From positions 93,095 to 157,094 of the forward strand of contig JBOHRN010000002.1 of NCBI GenBank assembly GCA_050732775.1: a stretch of 64,000 nucleotides of DNA, written 5' to 3'. The position numbers were made by a program, and so were the translations under genes. The DNA is from JBOHRN01 sp050732775 (GTDB lineage: Bacteria; Gemmatimonadota; Gemmatimonadetes; Longimicrobiales; Longimicrobiaceae). Below are positions 53,188-61,721 of the stretch, piece by piece (within the stretch, counting starts at the first letter, position 1; each line of letters opens with the position of its first letter). The notes beneath the pieces are model-generated. The model worked only from the letters and a program-made list of their open reading frames with translations, had not been told where the DNA came from and ran no database searches.

Positions 53188-54760
53188 GGGGGAAGTCCGT
53201 CCGTTCGAGGATGCGGGAGAGCAGCCCGGGGCCGTGGCGAGCCAGGTATGGCAAGATGCTGACCACCCTCTCCTGGGGTTCTCCCAGGGGCCGCAGCTGG
53301 GCTAGAACCCGGTCAAGGGTTTGTAACTCGGCGGCGTGGACCCGCTTGACCGCGCCGAGCGCCTTCTTCTCGGCGCGCGCCACCTCCAGTAGGGCGCGGT
53401 TGCGCGCCGCGCCCAACGGACCGGCCAGGGTGGGGTCGATCTCCCCCCTGCCCCGCTCGATCAAGAGCTCGAAGGCGTGCCCCACACTGACCCGCAGCTC
53501 CGCCAGAGCCGACGCCACCGGCTCGGGGAGCAGCCGCCTAGCGACGCCCATGGCCAACTCGTGCGGGGGCTCGGACAGACGCTCCAGGGAGAGCCCGAGC
53601 GACTCCACCTCGCGGCGGACTCCGGCCTCGACCAGGGTGAGCGATGGACGCGGTACCACCACCGGCTGGGGCACACCGCAGCGCTCGAACAGAACCGCCG
53701 CCTGGGCGAGGTACGAGACCTCGGCGGGGCCGCCCAGGTAAGCAATGGTAGGCAGGACCTCGGCTTCGACCACCGGGCGCAGGAGCACGTTGGGGCTAAA
53801 GCGGCCGGGATCGGCGAGCAAGACGTCGAGGAGTTGCCGGTCTGTAAAGCGCTCGCCGGACGCCCGCGCCAGCCAGCCGCCGCGGAAGCGGAAGAGGCGC
53901 TCCCTGCCGCTCTCCGTGCGCAAGAATAGGTTGGCTCCCCCCTCCAGGACGGACACCTGGGGCTGGTACCCCTGCCCCTCCAGCTCGCGGGTGCGCTCGC
54001 TGAGCCGCTCCTGGTGGTCTTGGCTGTCCTGGAGAGACGCTTGCAAGACCCGTCTCCCCATCCCTTTGAGCAGGGGATCAGCCCCGTTCACCAAGAAAAG
54101 TCCGGTGCCCTCCAAAAGGGACCGCATCAACTCGGTAAACGCAGCGGCCGCGCTGGCACCCGGCCGGTAGCCAGCAACCCCTTTTATGCGCCGCCGTCCG
54201 TGCGCGGCTAGTTCCCGGCAAAGCTCCTCGCGCAGGGGTCCGATACCGGCAGGCAGGGTCCGTTCGGACAGGGGGACGGGGAGCTCGTCGTCCGGGAGCC
54301 CGAGCCGGCGCAGCTCCCCGTTCGCGGTGGTCAGGTAGAGGTGGTTCGCCTCGGTCCAGTCGTGGTCGTCCGAGGCGATCCAAAAAACCGGCAGAACCGT
54401 GATCCCCAGCCGGTTCTCCAGGGTTTGGGCCAACTTGCTAGCGGCGAGCGGCTTGTTGAGCGTGTACGCGGGCCCGCCGAAAAGGCCGGGTTGCTGGCCC
54501 GTGGTCACCATCACCCCACCCTCGTGCACGAACCGTTGCAGCTTCCGGGCACCCTCGTCGGCTAGGGGCTGGAGCAGTTCGGCCACCGCCCTCCGCTCCT
54601 CCCGTCCGAAGCGCCGGGCGGCATCGTCGGCGCGCTCTCGGAAAGCGGCTAAGTCAGTGGGGGAAGCGGGCAAGAAACGGCGAACGCTCCCGGAACCAGC
54701 CAGGTGGTCGGTCACCAACCGGGGGCTGTCCAGGGGCTGGACCTCGATCTCCACGCTCAC
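53180..54760 (-). CDS. bshC: Putative cysteine ligase BshC (bacillithiol synthesis)
   Basis: This 526-aa enzyme joins cysteine to GlcN-malate in the last step of bacillithiol, a low-molecular-weight thiol. VMVTTGQQPGLFGGPAYTLNKPLAASKLAQ and PVFWIASDDHDWTEANHLYL are family signatures. EVLPTIAYLGGPAEVSYLAQAAVLFERCGVPQPVVVPRPS is typical of the nucleotide-binding core, and a long coiled-coil stretch follows. bshA and bshB are not in the window. It overlaps the methyltransferase and murJ genes. Confidence 0.9.
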   Translation of the reverse strand: MSVEIEVQPLDSPRLVTDHLAGSGSVRRFLPASPTDLAAFRERADDAARRFGREERRAVAELLQPLADEGARKLQRFVHEGGVMVTTGQQPGLFGGPAYTLNKPLAASKLAQTLENRLGITVLPVFWIASDDHDWTEANHLYLTTANGELRRLGLPDDELPVPLSERTLPAGIGPLREELCRELAAHGRRRIKGVAGYRPGASAAAAFTELMRSLLEGTGLFLVNGADPLLKGMGRRVLQASLQDSQDHQERLSERTRELEGQGYQPQVSVLEGGANLFLRTESGRERLFRFRGGWLARASGERFTDRQLLDVLLADPGRFSPNVLLRPVVEAEVLPTIAYLGGPAEVSYLAQAAVLFERCGVPQPVVVPRPSLTLVEAGVRREVESLGLSLERLSEPPHELAMGVARRLLPEPVASALAELRVSVGHAFELLIERGRGEIDPTLAGPLGAARNRALLEVARAEKKALGAVKRVHAAELQTLDRVLAQLRPLGEPQERVVSILPYLARHGPGLLSRILERTDFPLA

Positions 54761-55506
54761 CGGGCCCGCCCGATCAGGATGACCCGCGGCGACTCTCTCT
54801 CCAAGGGGGCACCCGTATAGTCACCGAAGCGCTCCACCGGTTCGAGCCCGGCTCTGTGAAACAGCTCCAGCAACTCCGCCACCGTGTACAGCCGCACCCG
54901 CTCATGGAACACGCCTTCGGATTCGCCCCCCGCACCGGTGATCTCGATCCTCTTCTCCACCACCCGGCCGCCCTCCACCAGCCGCCGCCTCTGCACCACC
55001 CGGCGGCCATCCGTCTCCCGCTCGTCCACCGGCACCAGGAGTTCCCGCACCCGCCGGGCGTTCAGAAAGTCGAAGCCAAAGCTACCCCCCCGGGCGAGCA
55101 CGCGCCTGACCTCAGCGAGCACCCTGAGGTCTTCGCGGGGGTCGGGAAAGTACCCGAAAGAGGTAAAGAAGCTGGTGACCAGTTGGAAGGTCCCGGGGCC
55201 GAAGGGGAGCAGGCGCATATCCCCGCGCACCAGAGCCGGGGCTTTCGCCAACAAGAGGAGGGGGAGGGATAGATCGAGCCCCACCGGTCTGAGGCCGTGC
55301 TCCCCGAGCGTGGAGAGGTGGCGTCCGGCTCCACACGCCAAGTCCAGCACCCGCCCTCCCGGTTCGGGGCGCGCGGAGCGGACTACCAGGGCGGCGGCGC
55401 GCCCGGCCTCACCCGCGTCACGGTGGGGGTAGAGCTGCAGATACTCTTCGCCGAACCAGCGTGAGTACCACGCTTTCGAATGGCCCGCCGCACGGCTAAT
55501 GGTCAC
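54757..55506 (-). CDS. Class I SAM-dependent methyltransferase
   Basis: This 249-aa Rossmann methyltransferase has motif I VLDLACGAGRHLSTL, motif II VGLDLSLPLL, the acidic loop ALVRGDMRLLPF and motif IV LVTSFFTSFGYFPDPREDLR. The C-terminus (LYTVAELLELFHRAGLEPVERFGDYTG) resembles ubiquinone- and lipid-type methyltransferases, but no substrate can be named. The GTG start overlaps the nadB stop, and its own stop overlaps bshC. Confidence 0.87.
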   Translation of the reverse strand: MTISRAAGHSKAWYSRWFGEEYLQLYPHRDAGEAGRAAALVVRSARPEPGGRVLDLACGAGRHLSTLGEHGLRPVGLDLSLPLLLLAKAPALVRGDMRLLPFGPGTFQLVTSFFTSFGYFPDPREDLRVLAEVRRVLARGGSFGFDFLNARRVRELLVPVDERETDGRRVVQRRRLVEGGRVVEKRIEITGAGGESEGVFHERVRLYTVAELLELFHRAGLEPVERFGDYTGAPLERESPRVILIGRAR

Positions 55507-57044
55507 CGATCTCCGCGGGCGAGAACGGTGTCGCGCAGGTACAGTTCATTGTCCTTGTGCGGGTGGTCGGTGTTGAAGTGCAGTCCGCGGCTCTCACGGC
55601 GCAGGAGCGCGGAGCGGACGATCAGGAGCCCGATCTGGATCAGATTGCGCAGCTCTTGCTCCTCCACCCCGCCGGTACGGCTCTGGGGGAGAAACCCCTC
55701 CAGGCGCTCCCGGGCCTGCTCCAAGCCGGCGTCAGAGCGGACGATACCCCCCTGCTCCCACATCAACCGCCGCAGCTCTTCCCCGGAGCCCGGCAACGCC
55801 TCCCCACCCCCAGCCTCACCGCACAGATCCTCTCTACACGCCGGTTCTACCTCAGCGGCTGGCTCGGGGAGTCCCTCGCTGGCGAGGCGGTCGGCGGCCC
55901 GGCGGGCGAAAACCAGGGCCTCCAGGAGCGAATTGGAGGCGAGTCGGTTGGCCCCGTGTACGCCCGTACACGCCACCTCCCCGGCCGCGTATAACCCAGG
56001 GAGCGAGGTACGGCCGTAGAGGTCGCTGCGCACGCCCCCGCAAAGATAGTGCGCCGCCGGAACCACGGGGAGCGGCTCCCGGATCATGTCGTAGCCGCGC
56101 GCCGAGGTCTCCCGCCGAATGTTGGGAAAGCGCTCCCTGATCGTCTTCTCGGGTACACGGGTGCAGTCGAGCAGGGCAAAGCGGTCGCCGCGGAGCTTCA
56201 TTTCACGCAGGATGGCGCGGGCCACCACGTCGCGCGGGGCCAGCGAGCCGGCGGGGTGGTAAACCGGCATGAGCTCGCCGCCGTCCGCCCGCAAGAGCAC
56301 GGCCCCCTCGCCCCTGAGCGCCTCGGAGAGTAGAAAGGCGTGCTCCCCGGCGGGGTACAACGCGGTGGGGTGAAATTGGACGAACTCCATGTTCGCTACT
56401 TCGGCCCCCGCCCGGTACGCCATGGCCACGCCGTCTCCGGTGGCGATGGCCGGATTGGTGGTGTGGAGGTACACCCGCCCGCATCCACCCGAGGCCAGGA
56501 GTACGGCGCGCGCCCGGACCGGCACGACTTTCCCGCTCTCGGCTTCGAGCACCTCCACGCCCGCCGAGCGGCGGTCACCCCCCTTTCCCGAGGTCAAGAG
56601 GTCCACGGCGAAGTGGTCTTCCAACATCCGCACCCGGGGCTCTCTTTCGACCGCGGCCAGGAGTCCCCTCTCCAACTCCCGGCCGGTGAGGTCGTCGGCG
56701 TGCACTATCCGGCGCCGCGAGTGCCCCCCCTCGCGGCCCAATCCCACGCTGAACTGGACCCCCAACTCGACCAACTCGCGCACCCGCGCCGGACCCTCCT
56801 CCACCATCGCCCGCACGGCAGACGGGTGACTGAGCCCGGCTCCGGTGCGCAAAGTGTCGCGGGCGTGGAGGTCGAAGGAGTCGTCGGGCGCCGTAACCGC
56901 GGCGATGCCGCCCTGGGCGTAGTTGGTGTTGGATTCGGGCCGGTCTTTCTTGGTGATAAGGGCTACCTCTCCCAGCCGGGCTGCCCGCAGGGCAAACGAG
57001 AGACCCGCGATACCGCTCCCGATCACCACCACGTCCGCGTTCAC
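55503..57044 (-). CDS. nadB: L-aspartate oxidase NadB
   Basis: This 513-aa FAD enzyme makes iminoaspartate, the first step of de novo NAD synthesis. VVVIGSGIAGLSFALRAARLG binds FAD. TNYAQGGIAAVTAPDDS, EFVQFHPTALYPAG, RDVVARAILREMK and HYLCGGVRSDLYGRTSLPGLYAAGEVACTGVHGANRLASNSLLEALVF are family marks. The GTG start overlaps lpxK by 4 bases. nadA and nadC are not nearby. Confidence 0.96.
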   Translation of the reverse strand: MNADVVVIGSGIAGLSFALRAARLGEVALITKKDRPESNTNYAQGGIAAVTAPDDSFDLHARDTLRTGAGLSHPSAVRAMVEEGPARVRELVELGVQFSVGLGREGGHSRRRIVHADDLTGRELERGLLAAVEREPRVRMLEDHFAVDLLTSGKGGDRRSAGVEVLEAESGKVVPVRARAVLLASGGCGRVYLHTTNPAIATGDGVAMAYRAGAEVANMEFVQFHPTALYPAGEHAFLLSEALRGEGAVLLRADGGELMPVYHPAGSLAPRDVVARAILREMKLRGDRFALLDCTRVPEKTIRERFPNIRRETSARGYDMIREPLPVVPAAHYLCGGVRSDLYGRTSLPGLYAAGEVACTGVHGANRLASNSLLEALVFARRAADRLASEGLPEPAAEVEPACREDLCGEAGGGEALPGSGEELRRLMWEQGGIVRSDAGLEQARERLEGFLPQSRTGGVEEQELRNLIQIGLLIVRSALLRRESRGLHFNTDHPHKDNELYLRDTVLARGDR

Positions 57045-58051
57045 CAGCCGAGCGCCCCCTGGAGAAGGCGGTCGAGGGTGCCCGAACCACGCTCTACCTC
57101 CACCTCTTGCCGGAGCACGAACACGGCGAGGTGAGGCGGAAGAAGGGAACCGAGCTTGACGGCATCCTTAGAGGTTGTAATCACGACCCGCCCCTTCGCC
57201 TTCTGTACGATCTCGCGGGCGTCTCGCTGGGTGTAGCGGTGATGGTCCGGAAAAGGGAGGAGTTCGGGCGAGGCGCCCGCCTCCTCCAGGTGGCGTACCA
57301 AGGGGCGAGGGTCGGCGATCCCGGCCACGGCCAGCACCGGCTGATGCGCGAAAACCGGCGGGGGCAGATCCGCCCGCTCGGGGAAGAGAGAGAAAAACCG
57401 TCTCGGCCGAATCCGGCAAGTAAGCAGCGGGAGCCGCGGGTGGCACTCCGCCACCCGGGCGGCCGCGGCGTCGGCGTTCGAGCGGTTCGCCGTCTTGCGG
57501 ACCACCACCGCCGCGTCGGCGCGCCCGAGCGCCTCCAGCGGCTCCCGCCACCGCCCCCGGGGTAAGAGCCGGACAGCTCCACTCCAGCTATCGGCCGCAA
57601 TAAGCACCAAGTCTAGCTCACGGTAGAGCGCGCGGTGTTGGAATCCGTCGTCGAGGAGCACTACGTCGCACCCCTCTGCTGCCGCTCGTCTTGCCCCAGC
57701 GGGGCGGCGCCGGGCCACGAAAACCGGCACCCCGGGGTTCAGTTCACGGTGCAGGAGGGTCTCGTCTCCGCCGTAACCGCGCAACACCACGGCCGGGCGC
57801 AAACCCATACCCCGCAGCCGGCCGGCGAGCCAGGCCGTGAACGGAGTCTTGCCACTCCCGCCCACGGTCAGGTTTCCTACGCTGACGACGGGTACCGGGG
57901 CGCGTTCCACCCGCCGCCACCCCCGGTCATAGGCGGCGTTACGGACTCGCAGGGCCGCCCGGTAAGCGAGCTCGGCCGGCGCCAGGAGCGCCGGGAGGAG
58001 GCCGGCTCCTTCCTCACTCCAGATCCGTTCCACCACCACCCTACCACGCAT
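57041..58051 (-). CDS. lpxK: Tetraacyldisaccharide 4'-kinase LpxK
   Basis: This 336-aa membrane-associated P-loop kinase phosphorylates lipid A disaccharide at the 4' position. VVSVGNLTVGGSGKTPFTAWLAGRLR holds the Walker A motif; VVLRGYGG, LLDDGFQHRALYRELDLVLI and RCRAVRLLPRGRWREPL-type stretches follow. The frame runs upstream into the acyltransferase gene, but ATG 58051, six bases after GGAGGA, gives the right length and overlaps that gene by 11 bases. Confidence 0.94.
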   Translation of the reverse strand: MRGRVVVERIWSEEGAGLLPALLAPAELAYRAALRVRNAAYDRGWRRVERAPVPVVSVGNLTVGGSGKTPFTAWLAGRLRGMGLRPAVVLRGYGGDETLLHRELNPGVPVFVARRRPAGARRAAAEGCDVVLLDDGFQHRALYRELDLVLIAADSWSGAVRLLPRGRWREPLEALGRADAAVVVRKTANRSNADAAAARVAECHPRLPLLTCRIRPRRFFSLFPERADLPPPVFAHQPVLAVAGIADPRPLVRHLEEAGASPELLPFPDHHRYTQRDAREIVQKAKGRVVITTSKDAVKLGSLLPPHLAVFVLRQEVEVERGSGTLDRLLQGALGW

Positions 58052-58673
58052 CAACTTCCTCCATGAGCGCCTGCAGCCGCGCGGAGAGAAGTGTTTGCAC
58101 GGATTCGTCGCCGTTTTCGAGCTTCGGCGCGTCAATCGGAAGACCGTAAGCGACGCGCACGCGCGCGAACGGCTTCGGAACCAGGAACCGATCCCACTTG
58201 CCCAGCCACCACGCCTTGCTGGCACCAGCGGCCACCGGCAGCATGGGAGCGCCGCTGGCGCGCGCCAGAGCCACCACGCCGGGCTTGAGGACTTCTCTCG
58301 GACCGCGTGGCCCGTCCGGGGTCACGGCCACGCTGCGGCCCCCTTCCAAGTGGCGCAGGAGACCCCGCACCGCCGCCGCTCCCCCCCGGCTGCTCGACCC
58401 GCGCTCCGCACCGTACCCCCAACTCTCCATCAGCCGGGCCACCTGCTCCCCGTCCCGGTTTCGGCTGGCCAGCCCCACCATGCCCTCTCCCCGGTGCCGG
58501 AACATGACCGGTAGCATGCGACCGTGCCAGAGTACGGATATGAACGGCCGGCCCCCGCTTCTCAGGGTGGCGACGTGCTCCTCCCCCGCCGTCTCGAAGC
58601 GACAGCTGGCCAAGAGGGCAAAGGCGGCCGCGCCACCGGCCCGGACGGCCAACGCCCGGCGCAGACCGTTCAC
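58041..58673 (-). CDS. DUF374 lysophospholipid acyltransferase-like protein
   Basis: This 210-aa protein is a small LPLAT-fold acyltransferase of the DUF374 group. ISVLWHGRMLPVMFRHRGEG contains the His acid-base region (as WHGR rather than HX4D). LASRNRDGEQVARLMESWGYGAERGSSSRGGAAAVRGLLRHL and VAVTPDGPRGPREVLKPGVVALARASGAPMLPV are family motifs. It lies between lpxB and lpxK, where a lipid A secondary acyltransferase would be useful, but no assigned LpxL/LpxM exists here. GTG start overlaps lpxB by 4 bases. Confidence 0.88.
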   Translation of the reverse strand: MNGLRRALAVRAGGAAAFALLASCRFETAGEEHVATLRSGGRPFISVLWHGRMLPVMFRHRGEGMVGLASRNRDGEQVARLMESWGYGAERGSSSRGGAAAVRGLLRHLEGGRSVAVTPDGPRGPREVLKPGVVALARASGAPMLPVAAGASKAWWLGKWDRFLVPKPFARVRVAYGLPIDAPKLENGDESVQTLLSARLQALMEEVDAW

Positions 58674-59779
58674 CGGGCGGCTAGCAGCTCGGCCGCCAAC
58701 TCCGTCACCCGCTCCGCCGCGCCCGGCCCCCCCAACCGCTCCCGCACGCCGGCTAGCCCGTTAAGCTGCGCCTGGCGTGTGTCGCTCCCTTCTGCCAACA
58801 GGGGGAGCAGCGCGGCGGCTAGGGCTTCCGGGGTGGCTTCGTCTTGCACCAACTCCGGTACCACCCGGTCGCCCGCCACCAGGTTAGCCAGAGCTATGTG
58901 AGGGACCTCCACCAGCCGCCGGGCAAGGGCGTGGCTGAGAGGGTGCATGCGGTACGCCACCACCATCGGAACAACCGCCAGGGCGGCCTCCAGCGTCGAG
59001 GTCCCCGACTTGACCAGGGCCGCGCGAGCGTGGGCCAAGAGCCCCCTGCTGCCCTGGACGCGGGGAAACTCAACTCCCCGGTAGACCGCTTCGCCGAGGG
59101 CGGGAGAGCTGGCCACCACGGGCTGGACGCCGGAGTTCACCAGCAGTTTGGCCGCTTCGGTAAAGAGTTGCAGGTGCCGGGAGACTTCCTGTCCGCGCGA
59201 GCCGGGGAGCAGCGCCAGCAGCGGCCGGCCGGGGTCGAGGCGGTTCTCCGCGCACCACTCCTCCCGGCTCGCGGCGGGCGAGGCAAGATCCAGCAGAGGG
59301 TGTCCAACGAAGCGGGCGTCCACCCCGGCCGCGCGCAGAAATGGCTCCTCGAAGGGGAGCGCGCACGCCACCAGGTCGGTGTCTCGCGCCAGCCGCGCCG
59401 CCCGGCTCCGGTGCCACGCCCACACCTGGGGAGCGATGTAGTAGAGGACGGAGACGCCCCGTTTACGGGCCGCGCGAGCCAGCCGCAAGTTGAGTCCCGG
59501 GTAGTCAATAGGGATAAAAAGGTCCGCGCCCCTCAGGGAGTGAACCGCCCGCCGCTGGAGCCGCAGGAGGAACGGAAGGTGCCGGACCACCTCGGCAAAC
59601 CCCATCACCGCCAGCTCGGATAGCCCGGCCAGGAGCTCCACCCCCTCGGCCGCCATACCCTTGCCGCCCAGCCCCACCAACCGTGCCTGGGGCCAGCGCC
59701 GGCGTATCTCCCGGGCCAGGGCCGAGCCGTGGAGATCCCCGGACGGTTCTCCGGCCGAGAGGAATATAGTACCGCGCAC
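58670..59779 (-). CDS. lpxB: Lipid-A-disaccharide synthase LpxB
   Basis: This 369-aa GT19 enzyme joins UDP-diacylglucosamine and lipid X. FLSAGEPSGDLHGSALAREI is the N-terminal signature. AVMGFAEVVRHLPFLLRL, YYIAPQVWAWHRSRA, LPGSRGQEVSRHL and KSGTSTLEAALAVVPMVVAYRM are typical. The GTG start lies 7 bases after a 43-aa membrane ORF and has no clear Shine-Dalgarno sequence, which suggests translational coupling to that ORF. Confidence 0.96.
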   Translation of the reverse strand: MRGTIFLSAGEPSGDLHGSALAREIRRRWPQARLVGLGGKGMAAEGVELLAGLSELAVMGFAEVVRHLPFLLRLQRRAVHSLRGADLFIPIDYPGLNLRLARAARKRGVSVLYYIAPQVWAWHRSRAARLARDTDLVACALPFEEPFLRAAGVDARFVGHPLLDLASPAASREEWCAENRLDPGRPLLALLPGSRGQEVSRHLQLFTEAAKLLVNSGVQPVVASSPALGEAVYRGVEFPRVQGSRGLLAHARAALVKSGTSTLEAALAVVPMVVAYRMHPLSHALARRLVEVPHIALANLVAGDRVVPELVQDEATPEALAAALLPLLAEGSDTRQAQLNGLAGVRERLGGPGAAERVTELAAELLAAR

Positions 59780-59786
59780 CAGTGGT

Positions 59787-59918
59787 TTAGGTGTATCTGC
59801 TTAGATACCAGATGAGGGCTAACACCAACACCAATAGGAAGACGAGCCGCCACGGGGAAGGCCTCTTAGCCCCGCTTCCCAGCGCCTTGCGGTCATGTCG
59901 CAGCCGAATCAACGACAT
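59787..59918 (-). CDS. 43-aa single-pass membrane protein inside the lpx operon
   Basis: A complete small ORF: ATG at 59918, TAA at 59789-59787. It starts MSLIRLRHDRKALGSGAKRP with a basic N-terminus (six Arg/Lys in the first 19 residues). One hydrophobic helix follows (residues 25-38, VFLLVLVLALIWYL), then SRYT. Positive-inside topology would put the N-terminus in the cytoplasm. Its first 26 bases overlap the dehydrogenase gene, and lpxB begins 7 bases after it. Without it, the gap between dehydrogenase and lpxB would be 113 bases in an operon where genes otherwise overlap. No family is recognised. Confidence 0.55.
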   Translation of the reverse strand: MSLIRLRHDRKALGSGAKRPSPWRLVFLLVLVLALIWYLSRYT

Positions 59919-60900
59919 GGGCTTCGGTCTTTTCCACGATCTCCAGGGCCACGGCCAGGGCCCGCCTCCCGTCTCGCCCGTTCACCACCACTTCCCGCTC
60001 TCCCCGCACGGCGGCCAGGAACGCCTCCAGTTCGGCCCGGAGCGGCTCGGTGCCGTCGCCGGCGAGCGGTACCCGCTCCACCACGTCGGCCAGAGAGACG
60101 CCGGCAGCGGGCAGGGCGCCGGGCCGCAAGCGGAGAAACTCTCCCCTGCCCGCGGCCAGGTCTAAGCTCAGGTAGCCGGATCTCTGGAAGAGCCGGAGTT
60201 TGCGCATCCTCTCCAGCGACACCCGGCTGGCGGTGATGTTGGCCACCGCTCCACCGTCGAAGTTGAGCCGCGCGTTAGCGATGTCGACGCTGCGACTGAG
60301 GACCGGCACGCCGGTGGCGTCGACCGAGAGCACGGGCCGGCCGACCAGCGACAGGACCAGATCGATATCGTGGATCATCAGATCCAGAACCACGGCCACG
60401 TCGGTGCCCCGCGGCCCGAACGGAGCCAACCGGTGCGACTCCACGAAGAGGGGGCGTTCCAAGTACGGCTCGCACGCTCTCAAGGCGCCGTTGAAGCGCT
60501 CCACGTGACCGGTGGCGAGCAGGGCTCCGGCCCGTTCGGCCGCGGCCACGATTTCGTCGGCCTCGGCCAAGGAGCTTGCGAGCGGCTTCTCGATCAGGAG
60601 GTGTACCCCCCGCTCCAGGGCCGGACGAGCCACCTCGGCGTGGGCCGTGGTGGGCACCGCGATGACCGCCGCCGCTACTTGGTCGAATAACGCTGCGGCC
60701 GAGGAGAAAGACGGTACCTCCAGCTCCCGGGCCACCTCGGCCGCCCGCTCCGGATGGGCGTCGTACAACCCCACCAACCGCGCGTCGGGCTGGCTGCGCA
60801 GGAGGCGCGCGTGGTGGTAGCCCAGCTTGCCGGCGCCCACCACTCCTACCGGCACAATGCCCGGCGTTACGCCGGTAGGCGCCGAGCCCGCGCGAGTCAC
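59893..60900 (-). CDS. Gfo/Idh/MocA-family oxidoreductase between lpxA and lpxB
   Basis: This 335-aa NAD(P)-dependent dehydrogenase has the Rossmann start VGVVGAGKLGYHHARLLRSQPDA, the LIEKPLASSLAEADEIV motif with the catalytic Lys, and ATGHVERFNGALRA. LDLMIHDIDLVLSLVGRPV supplies the usual His-x-x-Asp region. Family members in lpx operons include GnnA, which oxidises UDP-GlcNAc at C3 before amination by GnnB. No GnnB aminotransferase is in view, so the GnnA role is possible but unproven. The GTG at 60900 overlaps the lpxA stop; the open frame further upstream lies inside lpxA. Confidence 0.87.
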   Translation of the reverse strand: MTRAGSAPTGVTPGIVPVGVVGAGKLGYHHARLLRSQPDARLVGLYDAHPERAAEVARELEVPSFSSAAALFDQVAAAVIAVPTTAHAEVARPALERGVHLLIEKPLASSLAEADEIVAAAERAGALLATGHVERFNGALRACEPYLERPLFVESHRLAPFGPRGTDVAVVLDLMIHDIDLVLSLVGRPVLSVDATGVPVLSRSVDIANARLNFDGGAVANITASRVSLERMRKLRLFQRSGYLSLDLAAGRGEFLRLRPGALPAAGVSLADVVERVPLAGDGTEPLRAELEAFLAAVRGEREVVVNGRDGRRALAVALEIVEKTEAHVVDSAAT

Positions 60901-61721
60901 CCGGACACGCCCCGCTCGGTCTTGTCGAAGAAGGAGAGGAAGGTCTCGACCTCGGGGAGCGGGGCCAGCTCTTGGCGGGCGCGGACAAGGGCTTGGCTGG
61001 TGTTGAGGGTGGAACCGAAGAAGAGCCGGTAAGCCCGCTTCAGCTCCCTGCGGGTATCCTGGTCGAAGCCGCGGCGTTGGAGCCCCACCGAGTTGAGTCC
61101 GTAGAGCTGGATCGGGTTTCCCACCGCCTTGACGTACGGGGGGATGTCTTTGACCACCCGCGAGGCGCCTCCCACGAAGGAGTGGGCTCCGATGCGCACG
61201 AACTGGTGGATGGGGGTGAGCCCGCTCACGATTACCCAGTCGTCGATGGTAACGTGGCCAGCCATGTTTACCCCGTTGGAGAGGATCACGTGGTCGCCGA
61301 TCTGGCAATCGTGGGCTACGTGAACGTACGCCATCAGGAGGCAGTCATCACCCACCGAGGTGAAACCCAGCGCCGAAGTCCCCCGGTTGAGGGTGGCGTA
61401 TTCGCGGATCACGGTGCGGTTGCCCACCAAGAGCCGGGTGGGTTCTCCCTTGAACTTCTGATCCTGGGGGTCGCTGCCCAGGACCGCGCCGTGAGAGATA
61501 GCGCAGTCGTCGCCCACGGTGGTGTCCCGTTCGATCAGGACGTGCGAGCCCACGGTGGTGCGAGCACCTAGCTGGACGCCCGGGCCGACTATCGAGTAGG
61601 GCCCCACCGAGGCCCCGCCGGCCAACTCGGCCGTACGGTCCACGATGGCGGTGGGGTGGACCTCCGCCTCGCCGGCCGCCGGGCGGGCGAGGGCCTCCCT
61701 ACGGTTAGCGATCCACGACAC
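60897..61721 (-). CDS. lpxA: UDP-N-acetylglucosamine acyltransferase LpxA
   Basis: This 274-aa trimeric left-handed beta-helix enzyme begins lipid A synthesis. Hexapeptide repeats run from HPTAIVDRTAELAGGASVGPYSIVGPGV. The catalytic His lies in MAYVHVAHDCQIGDHVIL, and GLNSVGLQRRGF introduces the C-terminal helices. GTG 61721 overlaps the fabZ end by 17 bases and adds about 20 residues before the first repeat. An LpxA acting on UDP-GlcNAc or on UDP-GlcNAc3N cannot be told apart by eye. Confidence 0.95.
   Translation of the reverse strand: MSWIANRREALARPAAGEAEVHPTAIVDRTAELAGGASVGPYSIVGPGVQLGARTTVGSHVLIERDTTVGDDCAISHGAVLGSDPQDQKFKGEPTRLLVGNRTVIREYATLNRGTSALGFTSVGDDCLLMAYVHVAHDCQIGDHVILSNGVNMAGHVTIDDWVIVSGLTPIHQFVRIGAHSFVGGASRVVKDIPPYVKAVGNPIQLYGLNSVGLQRRGFDQDTRRELKRAYRLFFGSTLNTSQALVRARQELAPLPEVETFLSFFDKTERGVSG

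Noticed and set aside
59761..59776. TACTATATT near the lpxB start, read on the minus strand, as a promoter like the one at 14281
   Set aside because: It lies inside lpxB codons 4-7 and no -35 box is at the right distance.
59793..59808. A regulatory hairpin from GTATCT/AGATAC just before lpxB
   Set aside because: The six-bp stem lies within the last codons of the small membrane ORF and could be chance; it has no T-tract.
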